Of a DNA stretch of 64,000 nt, positions 1 through 9,789 are shown piece after piece (positions within the stretch are counted from its first letter, which is position 1; each line of letters opens with the position of its first letter). The position numbers were made by a program, and so were the translations under genes. The stretch covers positions 10,815,306-10,879,305 of the forward strand of contig NC_079219.1 in assembly GCF_029633865.1 (NCBI RefSeq), read 5' to 3'. The notes below the pieces were generated by a model that was not told the DNA's origin, did no database searches, and saw nothing but the letters and a program-made list of their open reading frames with translations. The DNA comes from Lampris incognitus. Taxonomy: Eukaryota; Chordata; Actinopteri; Lampriformes; Lampridae.

Positions 1-71
1 TACGCCGGGGCTCGAACCCAGGACCTTCTTGCTATGAGGCGATTGCACTAACCACTGCGCCACCTTGCCAC
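1..71 (-). repeat. tRNA-like SINE/repeat end
   Basis: Read on the minus strand, this piece has a tRNA-like A box (GTGGCGCAGTGGTTAG) and a B box (GGGTTCGAGCCCC). It matches the head of the element at 19630 on the plus strand, so both belong to one dispersed tRNA-like family. The window edge truncates it. It is not a functional tRNA, because no cloverleaf with acceptor stem can be folded around it. Confidence 0.6.
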
Positions 72-290
72 CTCTGTCCTATCTGTTATGGCATAATTTT
101 ACGGTCAAAGCACGTACTCACTTACTGGAAATGTTTAACGTCATGTTTCCAGGTCTTATCCCATCTTCACATTACCTTTTCCACAAAGAATTCGGTTGTC
201 CAGCTAAATTTGAATTTCACTTTTCTTTTTTTTTAATAAAAGAAACAAACAAAACATCTTATAGGACTGGTCCATAAAAGAAGGGGGGGC

Positions 291-2155
291 AATTAATAAA
301 AAAATTAGGCACAGCACTACAGCATTTACACAAGAGAAACAATATAGTGAAATTAAATAATTATTATATACATGGATCTTATCATACCCAATGTCCCCAA
401 TTCAATCAGTTGTCCACAGTTAGTGCCCACTTAAGACCAAATTATATTTAACTCCCAGAGATTCCAACGGTTTCTCCCATTTCTGCAGAAAAAGATGAAT
501 CCTTCCATCAATATATTGTCCTATGTTTTCCAGAGTCACAACCTCGGAAATCAGAGATTTCCACATGGAAGTGGAAGGAGGGTCATCCCGACCCACTTCA
601 CCATGATGGCTTTCCTCGCCAACATTAGAAGCGACTGAACCACTTCCTCGTACTGTTTAAGAGGGTCAGGGACATTCCCGAGCAGACACAAAAGTGGATT
701 TGCTGACACCTGTTGGCCGATTGCGGTACTGACGTTTGTACACATTGCCCTCCGTAATACCTGAATGTTATTGCCTTCCAACAACCAATGCAGCCTAGTG
801 CCCACATGAGTTTTACATTTGGGACAATTTGGCGAAATTCCTGTTTTATACTTACTATAAATATACGGTGATTTATAGATGTTATATTGTAATTCTTTGT
901 ATCTACTGCAGATTGAAATTCTGGAAGGCAGCTGCAGGAGCTCATCCCACACATCATTATCCATCACACATTTGAGCAATGCACACCAAGGTGTTCTTAA
1001 CCATGCAAGTTTGTCCAAGTTCAACCTTAACATCTCAGAATAAAATGTAGATATGAAGTGTTTTTGCTATTTGTGGTCCAGAAGAAACAACTCTAGCAGG
1101 TGAGAGTCCTTTGAAAATTCCAGCCAGTTGGCTTTCTTATACACATAATGTCTGACCTGTAAGTATTTGTAGAAATCCTTATTTGATATATGGTACTGGG
1201 CTTTCAGTGAGTCAAATGTTTTAACTCTCCCAAAGAGATCGTAAACTCTAGTACTGCCCGCTCTTTGCCAAAGAGTAAAATTTGGTCCTATGCCCTGTGA
1301 TAACTTCGGGTTACCTACCAATGTCGTTAGAACATTAAGTGGGTGAGTGTTTTTGAATATTTTCTTTAATTTTCTCCATGTCCACAATACATTAGTTAGC
1401 AAAGAGTTGTTTTTAGCAATGTGTGGCAATTCATTCAGGTGTTTGTTTACCCAACAAGTTCACAGGAGAAAGGGCTTTACAGATCAGTGACTCCAGGTCA
1501 AGCCAAGGAGAATCTGAATGCTTATTCACCCAGGAAGAAATAATTCTGGCATGTATGGACAATATATAGTATTATATATTTGGTAAACCCCACCCACCTT
1601 GTTCTTTTGGTGGCTGTAATGTCTCTAATTTGATTTTAGGTTTCCTACCAGCCCAAATAAAGTCTGACACTGCTGTATTGATAACCTTAATGTCATTTGA
1701 CTTCAGAATCACAAACAACATACATAGATGTAGGATATAATATTTTTGGAAGGACTGTCCTCTTAACAAGGATAATTCTGCCAAGAAATGATATAGGGAG
1801 GCTCTTCCATCTTGTTAAGGTTTCTTTGAGAGTCTTTATCCAGGGATTCATATTTTCTGCATATAGCTGATTAATTTTGGGGGTAACCTTGATTCCTAAA
1901 TAATTAAATCCTGATGGAGCCCAGCGGAAAGGCTTGACATAGGCTGGCTCAGTGTTTCCACTGTTGCCCAAGAGCATTATTTCTGATTTATGAAAACTGA
2001 CTTTATACCCAGATATTAGGCCAAATTCTGTGATACACCCAGTTAAAGCTGGTAGACTTAGTGGGGTCCATTAATGTCAAAAGGATATCATCAGCATATA
2101 ATAAAATCTTATGTTGTTTTGTACCAATCGTTACTCCCTGAATTTTTGGATTTTA
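291..2155 (-). mobile_element. 5'-truncated L1-like LINE, decayed ORF2
   Basis: On the minus strand, broken frames encode the C-terminal part of an L1-clade ORF2 protein. The RT catalytic motif YADD lies at 2087-2098. Downstream are the fish-L1 signatures NYLGIKVTP and WKSLPISFLGRI (about 1790-1890), then FIWAGRKPKI (about 1640) and a carboxy-terminal region at 551-1430. Several frameshifts separate these pieces, so it is a dead copy. Everything upstream of the RT palm is missing, as expected from 5' truncation during target-primed reverse transcription. The exact 3' end and target-site duplication were not resolved; the low-complexity stretch near 220-300 probably marks the tail. Confidence 0.75.
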
Positions 2156-3092
2156 TCTGATAGCCAAGAAGTGACTGTCTACTGGAACAGTCTTACTTGA
2201 AGTGTTTCCTGGCTCACAGTTCATCGAGTTCGCCAACAGGAGGCGCTACGCAGTCAATGATGGACGATTTAGGAAGGATGAATCTGCTGACCACATCCGG
2301 TCCCAAAGTGGAATAGCGGGAAGACGCAACCTTTATGGCTAGGTTGTCGGCCGTGTCCAAACACCAGTTGGCTAATATAAGAAATAAAAATGTTCAGGCT
2401 TGCAATCAGGGTAACGACTGCTGATCTGCCAGCTCGCATAGAATGTAATGCAGAAGAGTACGAGTTTAACTGCTATTGTGAAATACATACTACCATTGAA
2501 ATTGACATTAAGAAAATTACCACCTACAATATTTTCTATTCACAGAACAAAACAAAACAACATAATGTGAACATTTGTAAACATTTCCGAAATACATCAA
2601 CCTCTAGAAGATATTAAAACCACAGTATAGCAAAGACTTACATTCACATGTTGTGGCTAACGCTAGCTACACATAGTGTGGTGAAGGCTAGTAACCATAG
2701 GCTAGTCACATCAACGTTGCACATATATTTATGAACAACGATATTTAAACTTTTACTTTGCAGGGTACTTAAGATATTCAACCACAAAATATGTTACACA
2801 TGGTACGGATAAGTTTACACATGCTCACCTAATATAATAAATAAAAATGTTCAGGCTTGCCATCACAGTAACGACTGGTGAGCTGCCAGCTCGCATAGAA
2901 TGTAATGCAGTTAGTTATATGTAGGAAATGATTTAATTCTGAGAATTGACTCTAGATTTGGCTATTTTTATTTTGTTTGTAATTGTTTGATAGAGATTGC
3001 AATTAATAAGGAATCTGTACAATTTTGTGCAGACTGGTTTTTTTAGTATCCTGAACAACCCCCCCTTGCTACACCTTTTGGAACCCTTGGAT
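2156..3092. other. non-coding stretch around the repeat pair
   Basis: Apart from the direct-repeat pair at 2373-2910, I see no coding or RNA feature here. The only long frame (about 75 codons at 2390) starts inside the first repeat, has no recognisable domain and is probably chance. Confidence 0.5.
2373..2910. repeat. pair of 81-bp direct repeats around an AT-rich spacer
   Basis: The 81-bp segments 2373-2453 and 2830-2910 are direct repeats differing at about 7 positions, with starts 457 bp apart. Both run from TAATATAA through TTCAGGCTTGC to GAATGTAATGCAG. The 376-bp spacer is AT-rich and shows no convincing coding capacity. They could be the ends of a small non-autonomous element or two monomers of a longer repeat; the family is not recognised. 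Confidence 0.5.
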
Positions 3093-3097
3093 ACCCC

Positions 3098-3297
3098 TAT
3101 TGTATTTAGAAATCACGTCAGGACACAGCGCTGTCGCTCGACACAACCTCTCCGTGGCATTCTTTATTTAGACTGACACAGCATCAAAGGCAGACCCGAT
3201 CAAACAACCCAGAGCCCGCAGGCATCACCAATCGATCCCAGCACAATAGAACAGCACCAAATCAAATGCAGCACTGTCGATGTGTGCATACATAACA
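3098..3297 (-). repeat. 3' LTR of gypsy element 1
   Basis: Two-hundred-base long terminal repeat, identical to the copy at 7367-7566 except for one C/T difference (AGACTGAC here, AGATTGAC there). It ends next to the polypurine tract. Confidence 0.93.
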
Positions 3298-3307
3298 TTC
3301 CCCCCCT
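3298..3307 (-). promoter_or_regulatory. polypurine tract of gypsy element 1
   Basis: Minus-strand AGGGGGGGAA directly precedes the TG that opens the 3' LTR. This is the expected position of the plus-strand DNA primer in LTR retrotransposons. Confidence 0.8.
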
Positions 3308-3316
3308 GGCAGGATT

Positions 3317-6300
3317 TCAAACATGAAAGGTTGACACAAAGTCCTCTAGGTGGCCAGGGCGTAAACGTGTGCGAACAGGTCGCGGGGCGGCCTGAGGCTG
3401 GGCAGGCCGAGGTGGGGAGGGAGATGGCAGGGGAAGCTGAGGCCCAGAAATGTCTGGGGCCCGTGTAGGAGCTGCATGAAGCCCCGGGGTGTCTCGCCAT
3501 GCTGAGGGAATGGCTATGGTTGTGTCACCAGCTGTGTGTGGCGGAGCTGACACCTTCCGTAGACGACTGGAGTGCCACCGAGTGCCATCGCTGAGGAGGT
3601 AAGTGGCTGGGCCCAGCTGACGGGTGACTTGGAGAGGAGAGGACCAGTATGAAGCCATTTTATTGTCCCTGTGGGGCCTGCGGACCCTGACCCAGTCTGA
3701 CACATTGATGTCTGGCACCCTGGTTCGTTTTGACTGGTCAAACCGTTGCTTCATCCGCGTCTGCCGACGAGTGACTGAGGCTCTGACCCCAGAGGGAGGT
3801 GCCTGAGGTGTGGAGGGGCGGAGCCTGTCAAGGGGCATGCACAGTTCCCGGCCTAGCATGAGAGAGGCTGGGGAGACGCCTGTGGTCGAGTGCTGTGTGG
3901 CCCGATAGTGCAGCAGAGTGTGACGGATGGCCTGCGTGAAAGAGCACCCTTGGGCCATGTGTGCTCTGAGGCCGTTCTTCAGTGACTGGTGAAAACGTTC
4001 AACGCCGCCATTGGCCTGGGGGTGGTAGTACGCAGTGCGTATATGACGGATGCCCTTGCTTTCGAGATAAGCAGTGAACTCAGCAGAGACCAGCTGAGGG
4101 CCGTTGTCAGTGGTGATGGCCTTTGGGAGGCCCCAGCGAGAGAAAAGAGAGTCCAGGAAGTCGATGATGATCTGTGAGGTCACAGTGCCGGAAGTGGTGA
4201 GTTCAGGCCATTTTGAGTGTAGATCGTAGGCGACCACCATGAAGCGTTGGTGGTGGGGAACTCCATGGATCTCACCACAAATGTCCAACTGCAGGTGTTC
4301 CCAGGGCTGAGAGGGCCAGGCGAGAGGTTGCAGGGGTGGAGGAGCCTGGTGGCCAGTCTTGCCACTCACAAGGCAGGCAGAACAGTCCTTCACCAGAGCC
4401 TCAATATCTCTGTCTATCCCCGGCCACCACACCAGGTCTCGGCAGCGCTGTTTCAGTTTCACAATGCCCAGGTGGCCTTCATGCGCCGTATTCAAAACAC
4501 GTGCACGGAGAGCAGCTGGGACCACTGTGCAAAACTCACGTGCCACGCAGGTGTCGTTCCAGCAGGAGAGCCCCTGTCTGACTCGGGCGAACGCAGCCAG
4601 CTCCTCTGGGACCTTGTGAGGCCAGCCGTTCTGGATGTAGGTGCGGAGCTGGGAGAGGACAGGGTCCTGTTCGGAGGCTGCCCTCAGCTCCTGCAGAGAG
4701 ACAGTGGCCTGGAGGGGTGTGTGTAGCATTTGGACAATGTCCTTTTCCACACAGTCAGTGTCCGTCTGTGGAGCTGGGGTGGAGACAGAGCGAGAGAGCA
4801 GGTCGGCGACAACATTGTCTCTGCCTGGGGTGAACTGCAGGCTGAAGTTGTACTGGCGGAGGCAGTCAGACCAGCGGTGCAGCCTCAGGGGTTTGTGGCC
4901 TGTCCCAGATGTGGACAGCAGCGCTGTCAGGGCCTGGTGATCTGTCCTGAGGGTGAAGGAGCGGCCATAGAGGTAGAGGTGCCACCTTTCACAAGCCCAG
5001 ATACAGGCTAACGCCTCACGCTCACCCACGGAGTACCGCTGCTCGGTCAGGTTGAGGGCACGGGAGGCGAAGGCAATGGGCTTCTCCACACCGTTCTGGG
5101 TTTGAGACAGCACGGCCCCTATCGCTGTGGCTGATGCGTCACAGGTCACAAAGGTGGAGCTGGAGATGTCGAAGTGAGCCAACACTGGTGGTGAAGTCAG
5201 TTGAGTCTTGAGATCACGCACAGCGTCACTGCATGCCTTTGACCACACCCATGGCTCGTCCTTACGCAGCAGCTGGCGCAGGGGGGCTGTGGTCGCAGAG
5301 TACTGGGGAAGAAACCTCAGGTAGTAACTTGTCATACCCAGGAAGGAGGCGACCTGGGCGGCCGAGCTGGGCTCAGGGATGGCCTGAATGGCATCCACGT
5401 TGGATTGTAGTGGAGTTACACCGCTCGCTGACAGCCGGAACCCCACGAAGTCGATGGCTGGCACAGAGAGGACACATTTCTCAGCATTGAGAGTTAGCTT
5501 GTGCTTGGACAGGGCTGCGAAGACCATGTTAAGGCGCTTGTCGTGGATTTCACTGGTGGGCCCGTGTACCACTATATCGTCCAGATAAATGGCCACGCCC
5601 AGTATGCCAGCCAGCACAGAGACCATGATTTTCTGGAAGCAGCTAGGGGCGGAGCTGAGACCGAAAGGCATCCTGGTGTAGCGAAACACTCCTGCATGTG
5701 TCACAAAGGCTGTGAGGTTTCGGCTGCTGGGGTGGAGGGGCACCTGTAAGTACCCCTGTCTGAGGTCGAGCTTGGAGAACACCTCAGAGCCATAGAACTG
5801 AGCAGTGAGTTCTTCTGAGGTGGGCAGTGGATACTTATCAGGGACCACTGCCTTATTTACTGCACGTAGATCGACGCAGACACGCAGGCCCCCCGACTTC
5901 TTCTTAGCCACCACGAGGTTTGAGACCCAAGGTGACGCATCCACCGGTTCAATGATGCCAGCTTCCAGCAGTTGTTGCAGCCCGGCGGAGACCCCATCAC
6001 GGAGAGCCAACGGGATGCGGCGCAGTGGTTGGATGACAGATTTCACAGCAGGGTTGAGGAGAGGTTGATGGGTGAAGGCGGAGAGGCAGCCCAGCCCCAT
6101 AAACAGCGATGGCCACTTCTGCTGCCAAGGTGTGGCGACAGTCAGGATTGCTGCCCCCCTTGTGTCTAAGAGGGAGAACCCCAGAGCGGAGAACAGGTCC
6201 AGGCCCATCAGGTTGGCCCCACGGCGTGCCACATGAAAAACTGCATTGGGCACCAGCTTGGTTCCATAGCGGACAGTCAGTTGGAGAGAGCCAACCAGAT

Positions 6301-6322
6301 CGATTTTGGAGTCACCATACCC
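3317..6322 (-). CDS. pol: pol of gypsy element 1 (late protease, RT, RNase H, integrase)
   Basis: This open frame of about 1,000 codons continues the gag frame after the TGA at 6323-6325. It has no natural ATG at its head, so it would be made only as a Gag-Pol product. The first part is the C-terminal half of the aspartic protease (NLMGLDLF). Reverse transcriptase follows, with the catalytic YLDD at 5576-5587, then RNase H (TCDASATAIGAVLSQ), the integrase zinc-binding HHCC module (HEGHLG...CSACL) and the DDE core (TDNGPQL, ANGGVERFH). It replicates the element through an RNA intermediate and inserts the cDNA. No further stops or frameshifts are visible, so the pol part looks intact. The stop ahead of it probably silences this copy. 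Confidence 0.92.
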   Translation of the reverse strand, partial: GYGDSKIDLVGSLQLTVRYGTKLVPNAVFHVARRGANLMGLDLFSALGFSLLDTRGAAILTVATPWQQKWPSLFMGLGCLSAFTHQPLLNPAVKSVIQPLRRIPLALRDGVSAGLQQLLEAGIIEPVDASPWVSNLVVAKKKSGGLRVCVDLRAVNKAVVPDKYPLPTSEELTAQFYGSEVFSKLDLRQGYLQVPLHPSSRNLTAFVTHAGVFRYTRMPFGLSSAPSCFQKIMVSVLAGILGVAIYLDDIVVHGPTSEIHDKRLNMVFAALSKHKLTLNAEKCVLSVPAIDFVGFRLSASGVTPLQSNVDAIQAIPEPSSAAQVASFLGMTSYYLRFLPQYSATTAPLRQLLRKDEPWVWSKACSDAVRDLKTQLTSPPVLAHFDISSSTFVTCDASATAIGAVLSQTQNGVEKPIAFASRALNLTEQRYSVGEREALACIWACERWHLYLYGRSFTLRTDHQALTALLSTSGTGHKPLRLHRWSDCLRQYNFSLQFTPGRDNVVADLLSRSVSTPAPQTDTDCVEKDIVQMLHTPLQATVSLQELRAASEQDPVLSQLRTYIQNGWPHKVPEELAAFARVRQGLSCWNDTCVAREFCTVVPAALRARVLNTAHEGHLGIVKLKQRCRDLVWWPGIDRDIEALVKDCSACLVSGKTGHQAPPPLQPLAWPSQPWEHLQLDICGEIHGVPHHQRFMVVAYDLHSKWPELTTSGTVTSQIIIDFLDSLFSRWGLPKAITTDNGPQLVSAEFTAYLESKGIRHIRTAYYHPQANGGVERFHQSLKNGLRAHMAQGCSFTQAIRHTLLHYRATQHSTTGVSPASLMLGRELCMPLDRLRPSTPQAPPSGVRASVTRRQTRMKQRFDQSKRTRVPDINVSDWVRVRRPHRDNKMASYWSSPLQVTRQLGPATYLLSDGTRWHSSRLRKVSAPPHTAGDTTIAIPSAWRDTPGLHAAPTRAPDISGPQLPLPSPSPPRPAQPQAAPRPVRTRLRPGHLEDFVSTFHV

Positions 6323-7354
6323 TCAGAGGACAGCTGAGGGTGCGGACAGTGGCAGTGAACCGAAAAATTGACTGTAGGTATCAACATTCAGGAGAGACAC
6401 ACTTGCACCGGTGTCCAACAGCAGGGGGATGCACACATCATTAATGTTGACTGTGCATGATTTGAATGACACTGGCCCAGAGCTCACCTTGTGAATGACG
6501 GCGGTTGAAGACTGGGGGGTGTGGCCCTCTGACCCAGCCGGGGAAGATCGACAGACGTTGGCAAAGTGATTGTGCTTACCGCAGCTACGGCATGTCTGGC
6601 CACGGGCAGGGCAGTTCTGAGCCCTTGAAACATGAGACCGAGACCCACAGTTACCACAGGACTGTTGAGGGCGGGGCCGAGAACGCCGTCGTTGCAGTTG
6701 CAAGACGTCCCCAGTGGAGTCGGCGCCCGCCTCGCTCTGGTTGGGTTGCGTCCCGAGGGGCAGCCGTGAGTAGAGGGAGGAGTCGTTGGCAGCTTGACTG
6801 GAGGTGGCCACTTGCTGTGTATTTAGCATAGCAGCACACTCAGCTGCTCCCTCAACCTGTAGTGCGATGGTAATTGCTCTGGACAGCAGCAGATCGTCTT
6901 TTTCCAGCAGGAGAGTCTCACGCACCTTTGCGTTGTTGGTGTGTTCGATTAGCTGGTCGCGAACCATCTCGTCCTGAAGCGCGCCAAACTTGCATGAGCT
7001 AGCTAGCCCTCGCAAATTAGCTATGTACTGCCGCACAGACTCACCAGGCAGTTGGTGTCGCTGACGGAATATAAATCGCCGAAGGAGGGCACTCTGTGGA
7101 GCAGCGAAATGGGTGCTCATAAGTCCCACAGCTTCGTCAAAGCTTGTGACGTTCCCCAGAGACCCGAGCACACGATGACCCTCTGCTCCCAAGCAGTGTA
7201 GCAACAGAGCCGTCTTCCTAGCCTGGCTCACGTCGTCGAGCCCTGAGGCGATGATGTAATTTTCAAAACTATGTAGCCAGCGAGTCCATGGTACCGGAGG
7301 CTCGCCAGGTAATGCCAGGAAGGGGGCAGGTGGTTGGAGAGAGATATCAGCCAT
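6323..7354 (-). CDS. gag: gag and N-terminal half of protease, gypsy element 1
   Basis: A 343-codon frame starting at the ATG at 7354-7352; the open frame extends a few codons further upstream but without another ATG. The N-terminal half is a gypsy-type capsid. Around residues 235-270 lie two Cys/His knuckles, one canonical CX2CX4HX4C (CRSCGKHNHFANVC), for RNA packaging. Near residue 315 the protease active site LLDTGAS appears. The frame then ends at TGA (6323-6325), before the second half of the protease. Pol continues in the same frame, so the native element probably had one Gag-Pro-Pol frame and the stop is a later change. Regulated read-through is a less likely alternative. Confidence 0.88.
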   Translation of the reverse strand: MADISLQPPAPFLALPGEPPVPWTRWLHSFENYIIASGLDDVSQARKTALLLHCLGAEGHRVLGSLGNVTSFDEAVGLMSTHFAAPQSALLRRFIFRQRHQLPGESVRQYIANLRGLASSCKFGALQDEMVRDQLIEHTNNAKVRETLLLEKDDLLLSRAITIALQVEGAAECAAMLNTQQVATSSQAANDSSLYSRLPLGTQPNQSEAGADSTGDVLQLQRRRSRPRPQQSCGNCGSRSHVSRAQNCPARGQTCRSCGKHNHFANVCRSSPAGSEGHTPQSSTAVIHKVSSGPVSFKSCTVNINDVCIPLLLDTGASVSLLNVDTYSQFFGSLPLSAPSAVL

Positions 7355-7365
7355 CCTCGTCGCCA
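7351..7365 (-). promoter_or_regulatory. primer-binding site, tRNA-Ser type, gypsy element 1
   Basis: Minus-strand TGGCGACGAGGATGG begins one base inside the 5' LTR. It is complementary to the 3' end of vertebrate tRNA-Ser(GCT), whose acceptor stem ends CCTCGTCG plus CCA (from memory of that tRNA). The gag ATG (7354-7352) lies inside this site. Confidence 0.75.
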
Positions 7366-7366
7366 A

Positions 7367-7566
7367 TATTGTATTTAGAAATCACGTCAGGACACAGCGC
7401 TGTCGCTCGACACAACCTCTCCGTGGCATTCTTTATTTAGATTGACACAGCATCAAAGGCAGACCCGATCAAACAACCCAGAGCCCGCAGGCATCACCAA
7501 TCGATCCCAGCACAATAGAACAGCACCAAATCAAATGCAGCACTGTCGATGTGTGCATACATAACA
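7367..7566 (-). repeat. 5' LTR of gypsy element 1
   Basis: Two-hundred-base LTR carrying the promoter and transcript start of the element by position. It is near-identical to 3098-3297 and is followed outside by the duplication ACCCC. Confidence 0.93.
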
Positions 7567-7886
7567 ACCCCCTTTGGATTGCCCCCATCATCGCCCTGGA
7601 TTTGGATTCATCATCATCGCCCTCTACATTAACTTGCCCCTGTGATTGTGGTAGGATCTGGACATTGCACCTTGCACAAATTGGAAGACTGAATCATTCC
7701 CCCTTTTCTTTTCTTTATTATTTTCTTTGAGTGCACTCATACTTTATTTTGGATTATTTTGTTTAATTTGTTAGTGTAGAATATGGCTGCATAAGTAATA
7801 TATCAGAATGGTATAAATATAATATAGATAGATATAGACAATGAATAGAATATTAGGAAGAACTTTTAAAAAGTATAATAGAGTAA

Positions 7887-7887
<1 letters not shown>

Positions 7888-7955
<68 letters not shown>
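7888..7955. repeat. (TA)n microsatellite
   Basis: Two blocks of alternating TA separated by a short AAAT interruption. The array abuts the left end of the Tc1-like element, which agrees with the TA target preference of that superfamily. The sequence 7572-7887 before it holds no recognisable feature. Confidence 0.9.
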
Positions 7956-7956
<1 letters not shown>

Positions 7957-7957
7957 A

Positions 7958-9575
7958 CACTACCGTTCAAAAGTTTGGGATCACATTGAAATGTCCATAT
8001 TTTTGAAGGAAAAGCACTGTACTGTTCAATGAAGATAACTTTAAACTAGTCTTAACTTTAAAGAAATACACTCTATACATTGCTAATGTGGTAAATGACT
8101 ATTCTAGCTGCAAATGTCTGGTTTTTGGTGCAATATCTACATAGGTGTATAGAGGCCCATTTCAAGCAACTATCACTCCAGTGTTCTAATGGTACAATGT
8201 GTTTGCTCATTGGCTCAGAAGGCTAATTGATGATTAGAAAACCCTTATGCAATCATGTTCACACATCCGAAAACAGTTTAGCTCGTTACAGAAGCTACAA
8301 AACTGACCTTCCTTTGAGCAGATTGAGTTTCTGGAGCATCACATTTGTGGGGTCAATTAAACGCTCAAAATGGCCAGAAAAAGAGAACTTTCATCTGAAA
8401 CTCGACAGTCTATTCTTGTTATTAGAAATGAAGGCTATTCCATGCGAGAAATTGCTAAGAAATTGAAGATTTCCTACACCGGTGTGTACTACTCCCTTCA
8501 GAGGACAGCACAAACAGGCTCTAACCAGAGTAGAAAAAGAAGTGGGAGGCCGCGTTGCACAACTGAGCAAGAAGATAAGTACATTAGAGTCTCTAGTTTG
8601 AGAAACAGACGCCTCACAGGTCCCCAACTGGCATCTTCATTAAATAGTACCCGCAAAACACCAGTGTCAACATCTACAGTGAAGAGGCGGCTGCGGGATT
8701 CTGGGCTTCAGGGCAGAGTGGCAAAGAAAAAGCCATATCTGAGACTGACCAATAAAAGAAAAAGATTAAGATGGGCAAAAGAACACAGACATTGGACAGA
8801 GGAAGACTGGAAAAAAGTGTTGTGGACGGATGAATCCAAGTTTGAGGTGTTTGGATCACAAAGAAGAACGTTTGTGAGACGCAGAACAAATGAAAAGATG
8901 CTGGAAGAATGCCTGACGCCATCTGTTAAGCATGGTGGAGGTAATGTGATGGTCTGGGGTTGCTTTGGTGCTGGTAAGGTGGGAGATTTGTACAGGGTAA
9001 AAGGGATTCTGAATAAGGAAGGCTATCACTCCATTTTGCAACGCCATGCCATACCCAGTGGACAGCACTTGATTGGAGCCAATTTCATCCTACAACAGGA
9101 CAATGACCCTAAACACACCTCCAAATTGTGCAAGAACTATTTAGAGCAGAAGCAGGCAGCTGGTATTCTATCGGTAATGGAGTGGCCAGCGCAGTCACCA
9201 GATCTGAACCCCATTGAGCTGTTGTGGGAGCAGCTTGACCGTATGGTACGCAAGAAGTGCCCATCCAACCAATCCAACTTGTGGGAGCTGCTTCTGGAAG
9301 CGTGGGGTGCAATTTCTCCAGATTACCTCAACAAATTAACAGCTAGAATGCCAAAGGTCTGCAATGCTGTAATTGCTGCAAATGGAGGATTCTTTGACGA
9401 AAGCAAAGTTTGATGTAAAAAAAATCTTATTTCAAATACAAATCATTATTTCTAACCTTGTCAATGTCTTGACTCTATTTTCTATTCATTTCACAAAATA
9501 TGGTGGTGAATAAGTGTGACTTTTCATGGAAAACACAAAATTGTTTGGGTGATCCCAAACTTTTGAACGGTAGTG
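7958..9575 (+). mobile_element. intact Tc1-like transposon, DD38E (Intruder-like)
   Basis: A 1,618-bp element bounded by TA duplications (7956-7957, 9576-9577). Its terminal inverted repeats start CACTACCGTTCAAAAGTTTG on the left, mirrored at 9549-9575. One uninterrupted transposase lies inside. The spacing between the last two catalytic residues is 38 rather than the usual 34, which fits the DD38E lineage reported as Intruder in fishes. Ends and gene both look intact, so this copy could be autonomous. Confidence 0.93.
8370..9413 (+). CDS. Tc1-like transposase, DD38E
   Basis: A 347-residue cut-and-paste transposase. The first 110 residues form paired helix-turn-helix DNA-binding domains (SMREIAKKLKIS; a GRPR AT-hook-like linker near 59-62). 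The catalytic domain has Asp154 (WTDESKF), Asp244 (QQDNDPKHT) and Glu283 ([12 protein letters not shown]). Asp244 to Glu283 leaves 38 residues between, against 34 in classic Tc1 and Sleeping Beauty. The extra four residues lie in the loop around EQKQAAG. The length matches the family (about 340), and no stop or frameshift is present. The ATG at 8370 is the first in frame and fits the usual MARKRELS start. It acts in the nucleus on its own inverted repeats. Confidence 0.93.
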   Translation: MARKRELSSETRQSILVIRNEGYSMREIAKKLKISYTGVYYSLQRTAQTGSNQSRKRSGRPRCTTEQEDKYIRVSSLRNRRLTGPQLASSLNSTRKTPVSTSTVKRRLRDSGLQGRVAKKKPYLRLTNKRKRLRWAKEHRHWTEEDWKKVLWTDESKFEVFGSQRRTFVRRRTNEKMLEECLTPSVKHGGGNVMVWGCFGAGKVGDLYRVKGILNKEGYHSILQRHAIPSGQHLIGANFILQQDNDPKHTSKLCKNYLEQKQAAGILSVMEWPAQSPDLNPIELLWEQLDRMVRKKCPSNQSNLWELLLEAWGAISPDYLNKLTARMPKVCNAVIAANGGFFDESKV

Positions 9576-9789
9576 TATATATAACACATCTCATTTAGTA
9601 TTGATATTGAAATAACTTGACTTTGAACTGTTGAAATAAATTGTTTTTTTTACTGTAAACTATACCCACGAGTGTTTGTGTTGTCTTTGGGGTGAGTACT
9701 AGAATCTGGTCTAGAAAAAAACCTACACCAATCTCCACTGAACTTAGACATTAGACTGTAAACTGTCCCTGCGCAAGCATAGGCCCATT

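Larger units (their letters stand above)
3093..7571 (-). mobile_element. Ty3/gypsy LTR retrotransposon, near complete
   Basis: The element runs on the minus strand between two 200-bp LTRs (3098-3297 and 7367-7566). They differ at one position by eye, so the insertion is young. A 5-bp duplication ACCCC flanks it (3093-3097 and 7567-7571). On the minus strand the LTR begins TGTTATG. A polypurine tract (3298-3307) abuts the 3' LTR, and a tRNA-Ser primer-binding site follows the 5' LTR directly. The internal part carries gag-protease and pol in a single frame broken by one TGA. The order RT, RNase H, integrase identifies Ty3/gypsy; no chromodomain was seen. Confidence 0.95.

Noticed and set aside
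4247-4726. Plus-strand frame of 159 codons opposite the gypsy pol.
   Set aside because: It is a shadow frame antisense to the conserved integrase and RNase H region, with no domain of its own.
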